Shown here one piece after another: positions 41,480 through 50,445 of a stretch of 64,000 nucleotides of DNA (the stretch's first letter is position 1; each line of letters opens with the position of its first letter). A model generated the notes under the pieces. That model searched no databases and was not told where the DNA came from. It was given only the letters and a program-made list of their open reading frames with translations. This DNA is from an uncultured Clostridia bacterium (GTDB taxonomy: Bacteria; Bacillota; Clostridia; TANB77; CAG-508). The stretch is from assembly GCA_944393505.1 (NCBI GenBank), contig CALYAK010000004.1, positions 1-64,000 of the forward strand. Direction: 5' to 3'. A program made the position numbers and the translations under genes.

Positions 41480-44227
41480 TTGGAAAAGAAAAATTGGTTT
41501 AACATGACAGCAGACGAAACAAAAGACTTTTTCAAGACCGATTTTGAAAAAGGATTGACGTCTTCGCAAGTAGAGGAAAATCTTGAAAAGTACGGAAAGA
41601 ATGAATTAGAGGAAGGAAAGAAAAAATCTTTATTTGTAAAATTTTTAGAACAATTTAAAGATTTTATGATCATCATTTTAATCATTGCTGCGATTATTTC
41701 AGCTGTGGTAGGAGGAGAAATCACAGATGCTGTCATTATTATGATTGTTGTTATTGTCAATGCGATCATTGGTGTGGCACAAGAGAATAAGGCTGAAAAA
41801 TCACTAGAAGCATTACAAAAATTAAGTAGTCACTCGGCGAAAGTAATGAGAGATGGAAAATTAACCGTATTACCATCCAAAGATTTAGTACCGGGAGATG
41901 TAGTCATTATTGAAACTGGTGATTATGTTCCTGCTGATTTAAGAATTGTCGAAGCAATTAACTTAAAATCACAAGAAGCATCTTTAACAGGAGAATCGGT
42001 ACCTGTTGAAAAACATGCAGCAAAGATTGATGACGAAAAGATTGGAATCGGCGATCGAGAAAATATGCTATTTTCATCGAGTTTAATTACCTATGGTAGA
42101 GGAAAAGGTATTGTTGTTGAAACTGGTATGACAACAGAAGTTGGTAAAATAGCTGGAATTATTAGTCAAACAGAAAAAGCAGAAACACCATTACAAGCAA
42201 AATTAAATCGACTAGGAAAAACACTTGGTATTGCTGCGATTATTATCTGTATCGTTATTTTTGTAATAGGATTATTCTATGGCAAAAATCCACTAGATAT
42301 GTTTATGACAGCTGTTAGCTTAGCGGTAGCTGCAATCCCAGAAGGATTAGCTGCTGTATCAACCATTGTTCTTGCAATTGGTGTTCAAAGAATGGTTAAG
42401 AAAAATGCTATTATTAAAAAATTACCAGCTGTAGAAACATTAGGTAGTGCAACCGTTATTTGTTCGGACAAAACAGGAACTTTAACACAAAACAAAATGA
42501 CAGTAGAAAAAGCTTTTTGGAATGATCAATTAGTAGATTTAAAAGATATTAAACTAGATGCAATTGATGAAGAACTTAAAGTACTTGTGTATACAAGTAT
42601 GTTATGTAACGATACAAAAGTAAATGAGGATCATTCTTTAACAGGAGATCCAACAGAAACAGCTCTTGTTGATATGGCATTTAAATTAGATTTTGATCCA
42701 ACGATTTATGGAAGATCACCAAGAATTGGGGAAATTCCATTTGACTCTGATCGAAAATTAATGACCACCGTTCATGAAATGGGAAATGAATATATTGTCT
42801 ATACCAAAGGTGGTGTCGACGAACTTTTAGCAAAATGTATTGGCTATCGAGTTGGAGCAGAAGTAAAAAATGACCTTCAAGATTATCGAAAGAGAATAGC
42901 AGAAGTAAATGATCAAATGGCTAAAAATGCATTAAGAGTATTAGCCATGGCATACAAAAAATTAGATCACAAACCAACCAGTGAAGAAATTTTAGGAATT
43001 GAAAAAGATTTAATCTTTGTTGGAATGGTTGGAATGATCGATCCACCAAGAGAAGAAGCAAAAGTAGCAGTAGAAAAATGTAAAAGAGCAGGAATCAAAA
43101 CGGTTATGATCACAGGAGATCATAAGATTACTGCTACGGCGATTGCAAAACAATTAGGAATTTTAGAGAATGAGTCAGAAGCGGTAACTGGTAGCGAAGT
43201 AGAAGAAATGACAGATGAAGAATTAACCAAAAGAGTTCGCAATATTTCCGTTTATGCAAGAGTATCACCAGAGCATAAAGTAAGAATTGTAAGAGCATGG
43301 CAAGCAAATGGAGAAATTGTTGCCATGACTGGAGATGGTGTAAATGATGCACCTGCTCTAAAAAAAGCTGATATTGGATGTGCAATGGGAATTGTCGGAA
43401 CCGATGTTGCAAAAGAAGCTGCAGATGTTATTCTAACGGATGATAATTTTGCAACGGTTGTTTCAGCTGTTGAAGAAGGAAGAAGAATTTATGACAACAT
43501 TTTAAAAGCAATTCAATTCTTAATTTCAAGTAATGTTGGAGAAATTGTTGTATTGTTCTTCGCTATCTTATTAACACCGTTATTAAGTAGCCAATTTGGA
43601 ATTGATATGAACTTGATTGAAGTGCTATTACCAATCCATATCTTATGGATCAATTTAGTAACAGATTCACTTCCAGCGTTAGCGTTAGCAATTGATCCTG
43701 CTGAAAAAGATATTATGGATCGTAAACCATTAAAGCAAAAGAAGGGTATCTTCACAAGAGGAATGACATGGAGAATTATTTACCAAGGCTTTATGATAGG
43801 ACTATTAACTTTAGCTGCCTTTATCATTGGTCTTGCTACACCAGAAAGTGAGATTCTAAAAATGGGACCAATTTATCATGATGGTGTAGAATTAACCGTT
43901 CCAGAAATTAAAGTAGAAATTGGTCAGACAATGGCATTTTTAACATTAGCTTTTTCAGAGCTAGTACATGTATTTAACATTCGAAATAACAAAAAATCGA
44001 TTTTCAAAACGGGAATTACATCCAACAAAACCCTGTTGGGAGCAATTGCTCTTTCGGCAGCATTAATGCTAATTATTGTATTAGTACCAGCTCTACGTAA
44101 TCTATTTAGTATTCCTGTTTTACCAACAATGAATATCTTAGAAACCGTAGGACTTGTATTAGTTCCAATTGTGATTGTTGAAATTATGAAATTATTAAAA
44201 ATTAATACGACAAAAGATGAATATTAA
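41480..44227 (+). CDS. P-type cation-transporting ATPase (Ca2+/Mn2+ type)
   Basis: The 915-residue IIA-type pump has all landmarks. TGES (actuator) is near 160, IPEGLAAVSTIV sits in the fourth helix, and the phosphorylation site is DKTGTLTQN. The TGDGVNDAPALKKAD hinge follows, and the C-terminal helices carry NLVTDSLPALALA. The start is the TTG at 41480, 8 bases after AAAGGAG; the ATG further upstream lies in the riboswitch terminator. Family members export Ca2+; the Mn2+ riboswitch suggests manganese or mixed specificity. Confidence 0.9.
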   Translation: MEKKNWFNMTADETKDFFKTDFEKGLTSSQVEENLEKYGKNELEEGKKKSLFVKFLEQFKDFMIIILIIAAIISAVVGGEITDAVIIMIVVIVNAIIGVAQENKAEKSLEALQKLSSHSAKVMRDGKLTVLPSKDLVPGDVVIIETGDYVPADLRIVEAINLKSQEASLTGESVPVEKHAAKIDDEKIGIGDRENMLFSSSLITYGRGKGIVVETGMTTEVGKIAGIISQTEKAETPLQAKLNRLGKTLGIAAIIICIVIFVIGLFYGKNPLDMFMTAVSLAVAAIPEGLAAVSTIVLAIGVQRMVKKNAIIKKLPAVETLGSATVICSDKTGTLTQNKMTVEKAFWNDQLVDLKDIKLDAIDEELKVLVYTSMLCNDTKVNEDHSLTGDPTETALVDMAFKLDFDPTIYGRSPRIGEIPFDSDRKLMTTVHEMGNEYIVYTKGGVDELLAKCIGYRVGAEVKNDLQDYRKRIAEVNDQMAKNALRVLAMAYKKLDHKPTSEEILGIEKDLIFVGMVGMIDPPREEAKVAVEKCKRAGIKTVMITGDHKITATAIAKQLGILENESEAVTGSEVEEMTDEELTKRVRNISVYARVSPEHKVRIVRAWQANGEIVAMTGDGVNDAPALKKADIGCAMGIVGTDVAKEAADVILTDDNFATVVSAVEEGRRIYDNILKAIQFLISSNVGEIVVLFFAILLTPLLSSQFGIDMNLIEVLLPIHILWINLVTDSLPALALAIDPAEKDIMDRKPLKQKKGIFTRGMTWRIIYQGFMIGLLTLAAFIIGLATPESEILKMGPIYHDGVELTVPEIKVEIGQTMAFLTLAFSELVHVFNIRNNKKSIFKTGITSNKTLLGAIALSAALMLIIVLVPALRNLFSIPVLPTMNILETVGLVLVPIVIVEIMKLLKINTTKDEY

Positions 44228-44248
44228 TTCATCGAATGGATCGAAAAA

Positions 44249-44288
44249 AAGAAGTAATTCAAAAATCGAATTACTTCTTCTTTTTTTG
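44249..44288 (+). terminator. Terminator of the cation ATPase gene
   Basis: A 12-bp stem (44249-44260 with 44268-44279) is followed by C and seven Ts. Confidence 0.85.
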
Positions 44289-44308
44289 ACATAATATTTT
44301 AGAGAGGA

Positions 44309-44337
44309 TTGAATAAAAAAGAAAAAAACGGTATAAT
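44309..44337 (+). promoter_or_regulatory. Sigma-A promoter of the second deacetylase
   Basis: TTGAAT (44309-44314), a 17-base spacer and TATAAT (44332-44337). Confidence 0.75.
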
Positions 44338-44372
44338 ATGCCAAGAAAAGAAAAAATAAGGATGTTGTTAAC

Positions 44373-45275
44373 ATGTATGACTTAATTGTAGTAAAGCCAA
44401 AACTAAATAAATGGAAAGTAATTGCTTGTATTTGTGCAACCATCATTATTGTAAGTATTGCAACAATTGATGGGATTTTTTGCGCTACCAGAGTAAAAGC
44501 TGCAAAGTTTGCAGAGCAAATCGTTATGCAGGCAGAAGCACTTGAAAATTATCAGGAACAAGTTTTAATTATGGAGGAAACGAAGCGAGTAGAAGAGATT
44601 CGATCCAAAATTCCAACTTGGGAAAACTTACAGCAGGTTCGTCATATTTACGCAGCGAAAGAAGAAAAACGAGTATTTCTCACATTTGATGATGGTCCAA
44701 GTAAGAGTATAACACCTCAAATTTTAGATTTGTTAAAGCAAGAACAGATTAAAGCGACTTTTTTTGTCTTAGGAAAAAATGCGGAAAAAAATCCAAGTAT
44801 TGTGAAAAGAGCTTATGAAGAAGGGCACTATATAGCCAACCATGGCTATTCTCACGAATATGGATCGATTTATGAGTCTACAGATAGTCTTTTAGCAGAA
44901 TATAACCGTACAGAAGATGTGATTCGTAAGGCAATTGAAAATGAAAGTTATTCTTCTCATTTATTCCGCTATCCAGGAGGATCGAGTGGTGGAAAATATA
45001 AAGAGATTAAGAAAGAAGCAAAAACAATCTTAGAGGCAAATCAGATTTATTACTTAGATTGGAATGCTTTAACCAAAGATGCAGAAGGAGCTAAAACAAA
45101 AGAACAGCAATTAGAAAATTTAGCTGGAACAGTAGGAGAAAAGAGTAGTGTTGTTGTATTAATGCATGATTCTTCCAGCAAGACGGTAACTTATGAGACG
45201 TTACCAGACATTATTGCTTTTTTCCGTGAACGAGGTTATCAATTCAAAAATATTTATGATTTAATGCAAGAATAA
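44373..45275 (+). CDS. Peptidoglycan/polysaccharide deacetylase
   Basis: The 300-residue CE4 esterase has a short cytoplasmic N-terminus, one membrane helix (VIACICATIIIVSIATIDGIF), a stalk helix, and an external NodB domain. LTFDDGPSKSITPQILDLL carries the catalytic Asp and metal Asp, NHGYSHEYGSIY the metal His pair, and RYPGGSSGGKY the substrate loop. It ends LMHDSS. It probably de-N-acetylates peptidoglycan, which gives lysozyme resistance in relatives. It is monocistronic. Confidence 0.9.
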   Translation: MYDLIVVKPKLNKWKVIACICATIIIVSIATIDGIFCATRVKAAKFAEQIVMQAEALENYQEQVLIMEETKRVEEIRSKIPTWENLQQVRHIYAAKEEKRVFLTFDDGPSKSITPQILDLLKQEQIKATFFVLGKNAEKNPSIVKRAYEEGHYIANHGYSHEYGSIYESTDSLLAEYNRTEDVIRKAIENESYSSHLFRYPGGSSGGKYKEIKKEAKTILEANQIYYLDWNALTKDAEGAKTKEQQLENLAGTVGEKSSVVVLMHDSSSKTVTYETLPDIIAFFRERGYQFKNIYDLMQE

Positions 45276-45301
45276 CAAATAAAAAAATATAGGAAATTCT
45301 A

Positions 45302-45331
45302 TTGACAAGAAAAGTAGAATTGTGCTAAGAT
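45302..45331 (+). promoter_or_regulatory. Promoter of tRNA-Leu
   Basis: TTGACA (45302-45307), an 18-base spacer and TAAGAT (45326-45331). Confidence 0.7.
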
Positions 45332-45351
45332 ATACTTTGTCAATAGGAAAT

Positions 45352-45435
45352 GCGGATGTGGCGAAACTGGCAGACGCGCTGGTCTTAGGAACCAGTGTCA
45401 CCGACGTGGAGGTTCGAGTCCTCTCATCCGCACCA
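45352..45435 (+). tRNA. tRNA-Leu (anticodon UAG), CCA encoded
   Basis: A class II tRNA with a long variable arm. The acceptor stem is GCGGATG with CATCCGC, the anticodon loop CTTAGGA gives UAG, and the T loop is GGTTCGAGTCC. The 3' CCA is encoded. Confidence 0.95.
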
Positions 45436-45474
45436 ATGACGTTTCTGTTCGAACTAATAGAACAGAATTGATAC

Positions 45475-45512
45475 AAAATCAATCAGAAAATAAAATCTGG
45501 TTGATTTTTTTT
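45475..45512 (+). terminator. Terminator after tRNA-Leu
   Basis: An 8-bp stem (45475-45482 with 45501-45508) is followed by further Ts. A smaller hairpin (CTGTTC/GAACAG) lies just before it. Confidence 0.7.
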
Positions 45513-45552
45513 GCAAAAAAATGTAGCAAGATTTATTGCCTCGCAGAGTTCC

Positions 45553-45612
45553 GAGTTATAATTTTACGTCATAACTCATAGGGGGTAGGACTTATGACAG
45601 AGTCTAAGTCCT
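45553..45612. repeat. Two consecutive hairpins in intergenic DNA
   Basis: GAGTTAT/ATAACTC (45553-45559 with 45571-45577) and AGGACTTA/TAAGTCCT (45587-45594 with 45605-45612). There is no T run, so they are unlikely to be terminators. Purpose unknown. Confidence 0.45.
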
Positions 45613-45659
45613 GTAAAAATATTATGTATCTAAAAATTAAAAAAAATAGAAATATTCGA

Positions 45660-45688
45660 TTGACTTTTACAAACATTTGTTTTATAAT
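45660..45688 (+). promoter_or_regulatory. dinD promoter with LexA-like box
   Basis: TTGACT (45660-45665), a 17-base spacer and TATAAT (45683-45688). AAACATTTGTTT (45671-45682), close to the Gram-positive LexA box CGAACATATGTTCG, fills the spacer. Confidence 0.6.
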
Positions 45689-45730
45689 GCATTTAAAATA
45701 AGGAAAATGTTATGATTGGAGATGATATTA

Positions 45731-46555
45731 TTGAAAGAGATAGATAAGAACAATAAATCATTTGAAAATATAAAACATATTGATGAAAATGGTATTGAAT
45801 TTTGGTATGCTAGAGAGCTTATGTCTGTCCTACAATACTCGAATTGGCAAAATTTTGAAAGAATAATCAATAAAGCTAAAATGTCATGTCAAAATAGTGA
45901 TATTAGTATATTAGACCATTTTATTGACGTCAGTAAAATGGTGCAAATTGGTTCAGGAGCATATAGAGAACAAATTGATTATAAATTAACTCGTTACGCT
46001 TGTTATTTAATAGCACAAAATGGAGATAGTAGAAAAAGAGTAATTGCTCTAGCTCAAACATATTTTGCAGTTCAAACTAGAAAACAAGAAATTAGTGAAA
46101 AGGAATATAGCTTACTCACCGAAGATGAAAAAAGATTTTATCAAAGAAATTTAACAAGAAAAGGTAATTATTCGCTTAATCAAACAGCAAAAAATGCAGG
46201 AGTTAAAAATTTTGATAGATTTCATAATGCAGGTTATAAAGGTTTGTATAATGGAGAAAATGCTGATGATATTGCCAAAAGAAAAGGATTAAGATACAGA
46301 GAAGATATTTTGGACAATATGGGAAGTGATGAACTTATAGCCAATTTATTTAGAATTTCCCAAACAGAGCAAAAATTGAAAAAAGATAATATACAAACTG
46401 AAAGAGATGCTAATAAGGCTCATTATGAAGTAGGTTCTAAAATAAGAAAAACAATAAAAGAACTTGGTGGCACTATGCCAGAAGATTTACCAACACCGAA
46501 AAAGAGTTTGAAACAAATAGAAAAGGAAAATAAGAAGCTTTTAAAGCGAAAATAA
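45731..46555 (+). CDS. dinD: DNA damage-inducible protein D (DinD-like)
   Basis: The product matches DinD, an SOS protein that modulates RecA filaments in E. coli. Seen are ENGIEFWYARELMSVLQYSNW, the DHFIDVSKMVQIGSGA segment, YKLTRYACYLIAQNGDSRKRV, and AQTYFAVQTRKQE, then a coiled Lys-rich C-terminus. A TTG at 45731, nine bases after GGAG, is the best-spaced start; in-frame codons at 45716 or 45722 are alternatives. The LexA-like box in its promoter agrees with SOS control. Confidence 0.85.
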   Translation: MKEIDKNNKSFENIKHIDENGIEFWYARELMSVLQYSNWQNFERIINKAKMSCQNSDISILDHFIDVSKMVQIGSGAYREQIDYKLTRYACYLIAQNGDSRKRVIALAQTYFAVQTRKQEISEKEYSLLTEDEKRFYQRNLTRKGNYSLNQTAKNAGVKNFDRFHNAGYKGLYNGENADDIAKRKGLRYREDILDNMGSDELIANLFRISQTEQKLKKDNIQTERDANKAHYEVGSKIRKTIKELGGTMPEDLPTPKKSLKQIEKENKKLLKRK

Positions 46556-46656
46556 AGTGAATGATTTTGAGTAACCAATCATCATTTGCAGTTTTATGTA
46601 GTTATGAGAACCGAAAAAACTTGTAAATAACTACGTCGACGACACCACATAGAAAA

Positions 46657-46684
46657 AAGAACATTATAAAATGTTCTTTAAAAG
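46657..46684. terminator. Terminator between dinD and the minus-strand sigma operon
   Basis: An 8-bp stem AAGAACAT/ATGTTCTT (46657-46664 with 46671-46678) has A/T flanks on both sides. Confidence 0.65.
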
Positions 46685-46700
46685 TCGTTTTACTTTAATA

Positions 46701-47033
46701 TTAATAGGGCAAAGTATTAGTTCCATCTGATGTACTATCATAAGTATTAACTAGTTCCAAAATTAACTTTCCACCTAATTGATCATCATATTGCATGAAA
46801 AAAGTACCAACATGTATATTTTTATAGCCATTTGTTTTATGATATGCAATAACTTTATAACCGAATCCTATGTATTCTTTTGTGCCTCCATCTTTAAGTG
46901 TAGAATAGTGGATACAAAAAACTGGACTTTTTCCATTTTGAGCTCTATAAAAATCAACACTAAAAAATATTACTGCGATGATAAAAATAACTAAAAATAT
47001 TTTTAATATGGCTTTCTTTTTATTTCTCATCAT
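46701..47033 (-). CDS. Exported or membrane-anchored small protein next to a sigma gene
   Basis: The 110-residue product has one N-terminal membrane helix (AILKIFLVIFIIAVIFFSVD) and an external domain (QNGKSPVFCIHYS, GGTKEYIGFGYKVIAYHKTNG). I recall similar short proteins next to clostridial ECF sigma genes but cannot assign a name. It is 20 bases downstream of the membrane sigma factor in one operon and may be a sensor, target or antagonist. Confidence 0.6.
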   Translation of the reverse strand: MMRNKKKAILKIFLVIFIIAVIFFSVDFYRAQNGKSPVFCIHYSTLKDGGTKEYIGFGYKVIAYHKTNGYKNIHVGTFFMQYDDQLGGKLILELVNTYDSTSDGTNTLPY

Positions 47034-47053
47034 AACCCCTCCATTTTTGTGAT

Positions 47054-47836
47054 TTATCTTTTAGACGATTTATTAGGCTGTTTTTTATGGCTTTTTATGA
47101 AAATAAATAAAAAGTATAGGGTAATTAAAAAGAAAATGATTGAAACGATGAATAATAAATTGTTAAAAAATATATAATTTTTTACATGAAAAGCCGTCTC
47201 AATTGTATTAGTTACTTCATTCGTAGGTAGTAGAATACTACTTGATTTAGGAATATTATTTTTACGGATTATATAAATTCCAAAGGTGATTAAAGCAATC
47301 AAGAAATTACTTAACAACATCTTTAAAGTTTTTATAGATTTATAATATAGCCAACTAACTGTTGATGTAGGTAAATTAAGTAAAATTCCAATTTGCTTAA
47401 AAGAAAGGTCTGAAAGTATTTTTAAAGAAACAATTTCTTGATCTCTTTTAGTCAAATGCGAAATAATTTGATTATATGAGATTTTGTCAATACTAGCAAG
47501 AATGGGATCCTGAGAATCTGAAATTGTATAGATATCATCAATATTTACAGTTTTCTTATTTTTCTTTATATAATCGATAGCTACATTTTTCGTAACTTTA
47601 TATAACCAATTAAGCTCATTTTCTTTTGGTAATAAATGGTTCGGCATATGATATATTTTAATGAAAACCATCTGCATAATATCTTCACTTTCTGATTCGT
47701 TTTTTACAACAGAAAAAGCAGCTTTTTTTATTAAAGAATGATACTTATCATAAAAAAGATTAAATTTTATTTCATCTTTTTCCTCTATACCATTGAAAAA
47801 ATCTTTTAATTCTTTTCTGTTTTTTCGATGATTCAT
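47054..47836 (-). CDS. ECF sigma factor with C-terminal membrane helices
   Basis: The 260-residue protein has region 2 (EDIMQMVFIKIYHMPNHLL, YKVTKNVAIDYIKKN) and region 4 (LTKRDQEIVSLKILSDLSF, GILLNLPTSTVSWLYYKSIKTL). Then there is a helix at about 172-188 and a second at 222-245, with a basic C-terminal tail. Classical ECF factors end after region 4, so this one is membrane-tethered. It is the second such fusion in the window; unlike the 528-residue one it lacks a large external domain. Confidence 0.75.
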   Translation of the reverse strand: MNHRKNRKELKDFFNGIEEKDEIKFNLFYDKYHSLIKKAAFSVVKNESESEDIMQMVFIKIYHMPNHLLPKENELNWLYKVTKNVAIDYIKKNKKTVNIDDIYTISDSQDPILASIDKISYNQIISHLTKRDQEIVSLKILSDLSFKQIGILLNLPTSTVSWLYYKSIKTLKMLLSNFLIALITFGIYIIRKNNIPKSSSILLPTNEVTNTIETAFHVKNYIFFNNLLFIVSIIFFLITLYFLFIFIKSHKKQPNKSSKR

Positions 47837-47869
47837 TGATACTCTCCCTTTATAACTAATACGATATAA

Positions 47870-47898
47870 TTTATATTTTAATTATTTGTTTTTGTCAA
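47870..47898 (-). promoter_or_regulatory. Sigma-A promoter of the membrane sigma operon
   Basis: TTGACA (47898-47893), a 17-base spacer and TATAAA (47875-47870) on the minus strand. Confidence 0.7.
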
Positions 47899-47932
47899 TC
47901 TAATAGTAATTTTGGTTTGAAAATTTTAGAAA

Positions 47933-47966
47933 GAAAAACCCCCCGAGAAATTAACTTCTCGAGGGG
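47933..47966 (-). terminator. Terminator of the 350-residue protein gene
   Basis: On the minus strand an 11-bp stem (one mismatch) at 47966-47956 with 47949-47939 is followed by GTTTTTC-type T-rich sequence. Confidence 0.75.
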
Positions 47967-47989
47967 AAAACATTGAAAATGACTGTGAT

Positions 47990-49042
47990 TTACCATTTAG
48001 AATAGCCAGGATTTACGGCTTCTAATACCTTTTTGAGATATTCGTATGCTTTTTCATCGCCCCAAGCATGAATGCCGCGTTTACCATCTTCTTCCCATTT
48101 GGTAACATCTTCTGCATGGAAAAGTGTGTCCATATCAAATGGCTTGTAATTTGCTTGCCACTCAATTGATATAACACGCTTTCTCCAGCCCATTATGATA
48201 TCACCATCAATCGTATGGAATAAAAACCAGGGAATATAGGAGTCGTCCCCCTGCCAATAACCGTTTGGTAACAGTTCAAAGGTATAATCGGTGCTTTTAT
48301 AGATGAGATCCATCATTCTTCTAGTGAATTTGTCGACCTCCGTAAGCTTTCGATAGTTACGCCAACAACTGTTGTGATAGAATTTTCCGTCAATGAATAC
48401 GCACGGGTTATTTCTTACATCATCAATTGTAAGCTTTTGGCCACAGCAAGGGCAAACTGAGTCAGGAGCAGGAATCGCATATCCGTCAAATGTCAAAGTA
48501 AAACCTGTGGAATGATTCCTTTTAAAAGTTTCAAAATCTTCAACATTGGCGGTTGATACAAAACTGTCCTTTTGGCTTGGAATAACAGACAAAACCTGAC
48601 CAAATTGATCAAGCAAAAAACAACCGAAAAGCATAAACTCATTCAGCCGTACACCTTTATAGGCTTCATGAAACATTCTTCTGTTCTGTAACATTTCGTT
48701 CAAATCAGCAAGAGACAGAAGCGACTTTTCAATGCCTTGGAGTGTATCGAAAGTAGGTATTGCTATATCAAAAACTCTCTCTTCATAAGTGATTTCTGCT
48801 TCCAGTGGAACATACTCGCCACCATTCTGCCTTTTGAGTTCTTCTTCCTTAAATCGATAGAGCATTTCCTGCTCTTTTGTAAAATTGGGATGACCATAGC
48901 AGTTAAATGATGACGGAATCAGTGGCTCGCCGAGCAAGGTTACCTTTACGGTTTCAGGAATAGCTAATTTGTCCAACGTAATATGCCCAATTAAACCGCC
49001 TCCTACATTCCAACCTTCCATCCGTTTCTTTTCAATGTTCAT
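47990..49042 (-). CDS. Uncharacterised protein with CPCC zinc motif
   Basis: The 350-residue protein is not recognised. It has a central cluster SVCPCCGQKLTIDD followed by a later Cys/His pair (FYHNSCW), which could bind zinc. The rest looks like alternating strands and helices without a signal peptide or membrane helix. Codons are more GC-rich than neighbours (GCC, CTG, GGC), suggesting transfer. It is a single-gene unit with its own terminator. The start ATG has an AGGAGG-like site. Confidence 0.65.
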   Translation of the reverse strand: MNIEKKRMEGWNVGGGLIGHITLDKLAIPETVKVTLLGEPLIPSSFNCYGHPNFTKEQEMLYRFKEEELKRQNGGEYVPLEAEITYEERVFDIAIPTFDTLQGIEKSLLSLADLNEMLQNRRMFHEAYKGVRLNEFMLFGCFLLDQFGQVLSVIPSQKDSFVSTANVEDFETFKRNHSTGFTLTFDGYAIPAPDSVCPCCGQKLTIDDVRNNPCVFIDGKFYHNSCWRNYRKLTEVDKFTRRMMDLIYKSTDYTFELLPNGYWQGDDSYIPWFLFHTIDGDIIMGWRKRVISIEWQANYKPFDMDTLFHAEDVTKWEEDGKRGIHAWGDEKAYEYLKKVLEAVNPGYSKW

Positions 49043-49231
49043 GATAAAACCTCCTAATCGAAATTTAATTATTGTCGGAGGCTAATGCCTCCGAAATACC
49101 GGACGGCATTGAAAAATTTACCATCAGCACCAATTATAACACAAACGTTTACATAATTCAAACTGATTCTGAATTATATACTGATGAACCATTTGGAATT
49201 GACAAAATAACAGATTTTGGAGGGGAGAAAA

Positions 49232-49318
49232 ATGATTACTCAAAGTATTAATTTTAGAACAAGTGAAAATAACCAAGATATAATTGATTCAGTAATTGCG
49301 AACACAGCCAAAAAATGA
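49232..49318 (+). pseudogene. Possible remnant of a RelB/DinJ-type antitoxin gene
   Basis: A 28-codon frame (MITQSINFRTSENNQDIIDS) follows a perfect GGAGGGGAG site. Its N-terminus resembles the ribbon-helix-helix start of RelB/DinJ antitoxins but stops after 28 codons, and it overlaps a minus-strand gene. It may be a relic. Confidence 0.25.
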
Positions 49319-49626
49319 AAAATGGTATCAAAACTAAAATAACGAATTATTTTTTCTGTGATTTTGATAACTGGTAAACCTAATAAAAAATAGGTAATAA
49401 GTAATATTAAGATACCTCCTAGGCTAAATGAAATATTAGTACTGATAAGACTTCCTATAAGTAAAGCGGTAATAATTGGAATAAAAGTTTTGGCAATTGC
49501 ATACAAGGCTACATTTATCATGTAACGAAATCGATTCATTGCAAAGAATACAACTAGTCCAACAAGAATGAGATTCAAGAGTGAAACTAGAGAATTATAG
49601 CTTAAAAAATATAAAAAAGTTGTCAT
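49240..49626 (-). CDS. Small hydrophobic membrane protein of unknown function
   Basis: The 128-residue product has four likely membrane helices (FLSYNSLVSLLNLILVGLVVFF, IITALLIGSLIST, GGILILLITYFLLG, FHFLAVFAITESIISWLF). No family is recognised. The GGAA-type ribosome site is weak. It is monocistronic. Confidence 0.55.
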   Translation of the reverse strand: MTTFLYFLSYNSLVSLLNLILVGLVVFFAMNRFRYMINVALYAIAKTFIPIITALLIGSLISTNISFSLGGILILLITYFLLGLPVIKITEKIIRYFSFDTIFHFLAVFAITESIISWLFSLVLKLIL

Positions 49627-49784
49627 CAGATTTAATTCCTTCCATATAATTATGATTTGATTATATCACAAAAACTATTGGTACAATAAAATAAATGAAA
49701 TTTTCGTTTCATCATTCAGAAGTCGAGAATCTGTTTAATTTTTGCTTAATCGTTTGTTAGGATTGTAATCTACAGATGAGATAT

Positions 49785-49813
49785 TTGTCTTTTTCAGTAA
49801 AATATGGTAGAAT
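49785..49813 (+). promoter_or_regulatory. Sigma-A promoter of the lipoprotein gene
   Basis: TTGTCT (49785-49790), a 17-base spacer and TAGAAT (49808-49813). Confidence 0.65.
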
Positions 49814-49858
49814 AATGAACGCAGTATAGTTTTTGGGAATGAAAAGGGAGGATTTAGA

Positions 49859-50338
49859 ATGACAAGAAAACGGATACTCGCGATGATTATTGCTCTCTCA
49901 ACTTTAGCATTTTTAGGTAGTGGTTGCCATACGGCAGCAATGGATAATGGAGAAGAAAAAGGAGGATCAGAAGGACAAAATCTTTTTGAAGTGATAACAA
50001 ATGAAACGATTGGCAATTATCAGCAAACCATTATATATGATGTAGAGGAGCTCACGGAATACGTGTATTTGTGGCACAAGGGATCTGGTAGAACAGCTTC
50101 AACAGTCTTGTATCTGCCAGATGGAACTCCCAAAACATATTCTGGTGAAGCATGTAAATTGATTTTGGTTTCAAGAGAAGAATTTAGTAACTATACATTA
50201 AGTGTTATGTACGATTCTGAAACTTCTGTTATGTATGCAAGTTCATGGAATAGCAATGAAGGAGATATAACCATCCAACTACTCTATCATGCTGATGGAA
50301 CTCCGAAACTATATCGGAATTCAGAAGGAGTGCTCTAA
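49859..50338 (+). CDS. Probable lipoprotein of unknown function
   Basis: The 159-residue product has a signal sequence (MTRKRILAMIIALSTLAFLG) ending in SGC, an imperfect lipobox. The mature part is beta-rich with two similar phrases, LYLPDGTPKTYSGEAC and LYHADGTPKLYRNSEG, which suggests an internal duplication around a YxxDGTPK motif. It has a GGAGG site, its own promoter and its own terminator. Confidence 0.65.
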   Translation: MTRKRILAMIIALSTLAFLGSGCHTAAMDNGEEKGGSEGQNLFEVITNETIGNYQQTIIYDVEELTEYVYLWHKGSGRTASTVLYLPDGTPKTYSGEACKLILVSREEFSNYTLSVMYDSETSVMYASSWNSNEGDITIQLLYHADGTPKLYRNSEGVL

Positions 50339-50358
50339 AAGGGGCGCTCTTTTTTTGA
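50325..50358 (+). terminator. Terminator of the lipoprotein gene
   Basis: A short GC stem GAGTGC/GCGCTC overlaps the stop codon and is followed by seven Ts. Confidence 0.7.
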
Positions 50359-50445
50359 GGGGAAATTTATCTTTTGATACTTTGAAAGAATTGCATATTA
50401 TCTATTTTTATGATAAAAAATAAAAAAAGAAACAAGAGAAATGTA

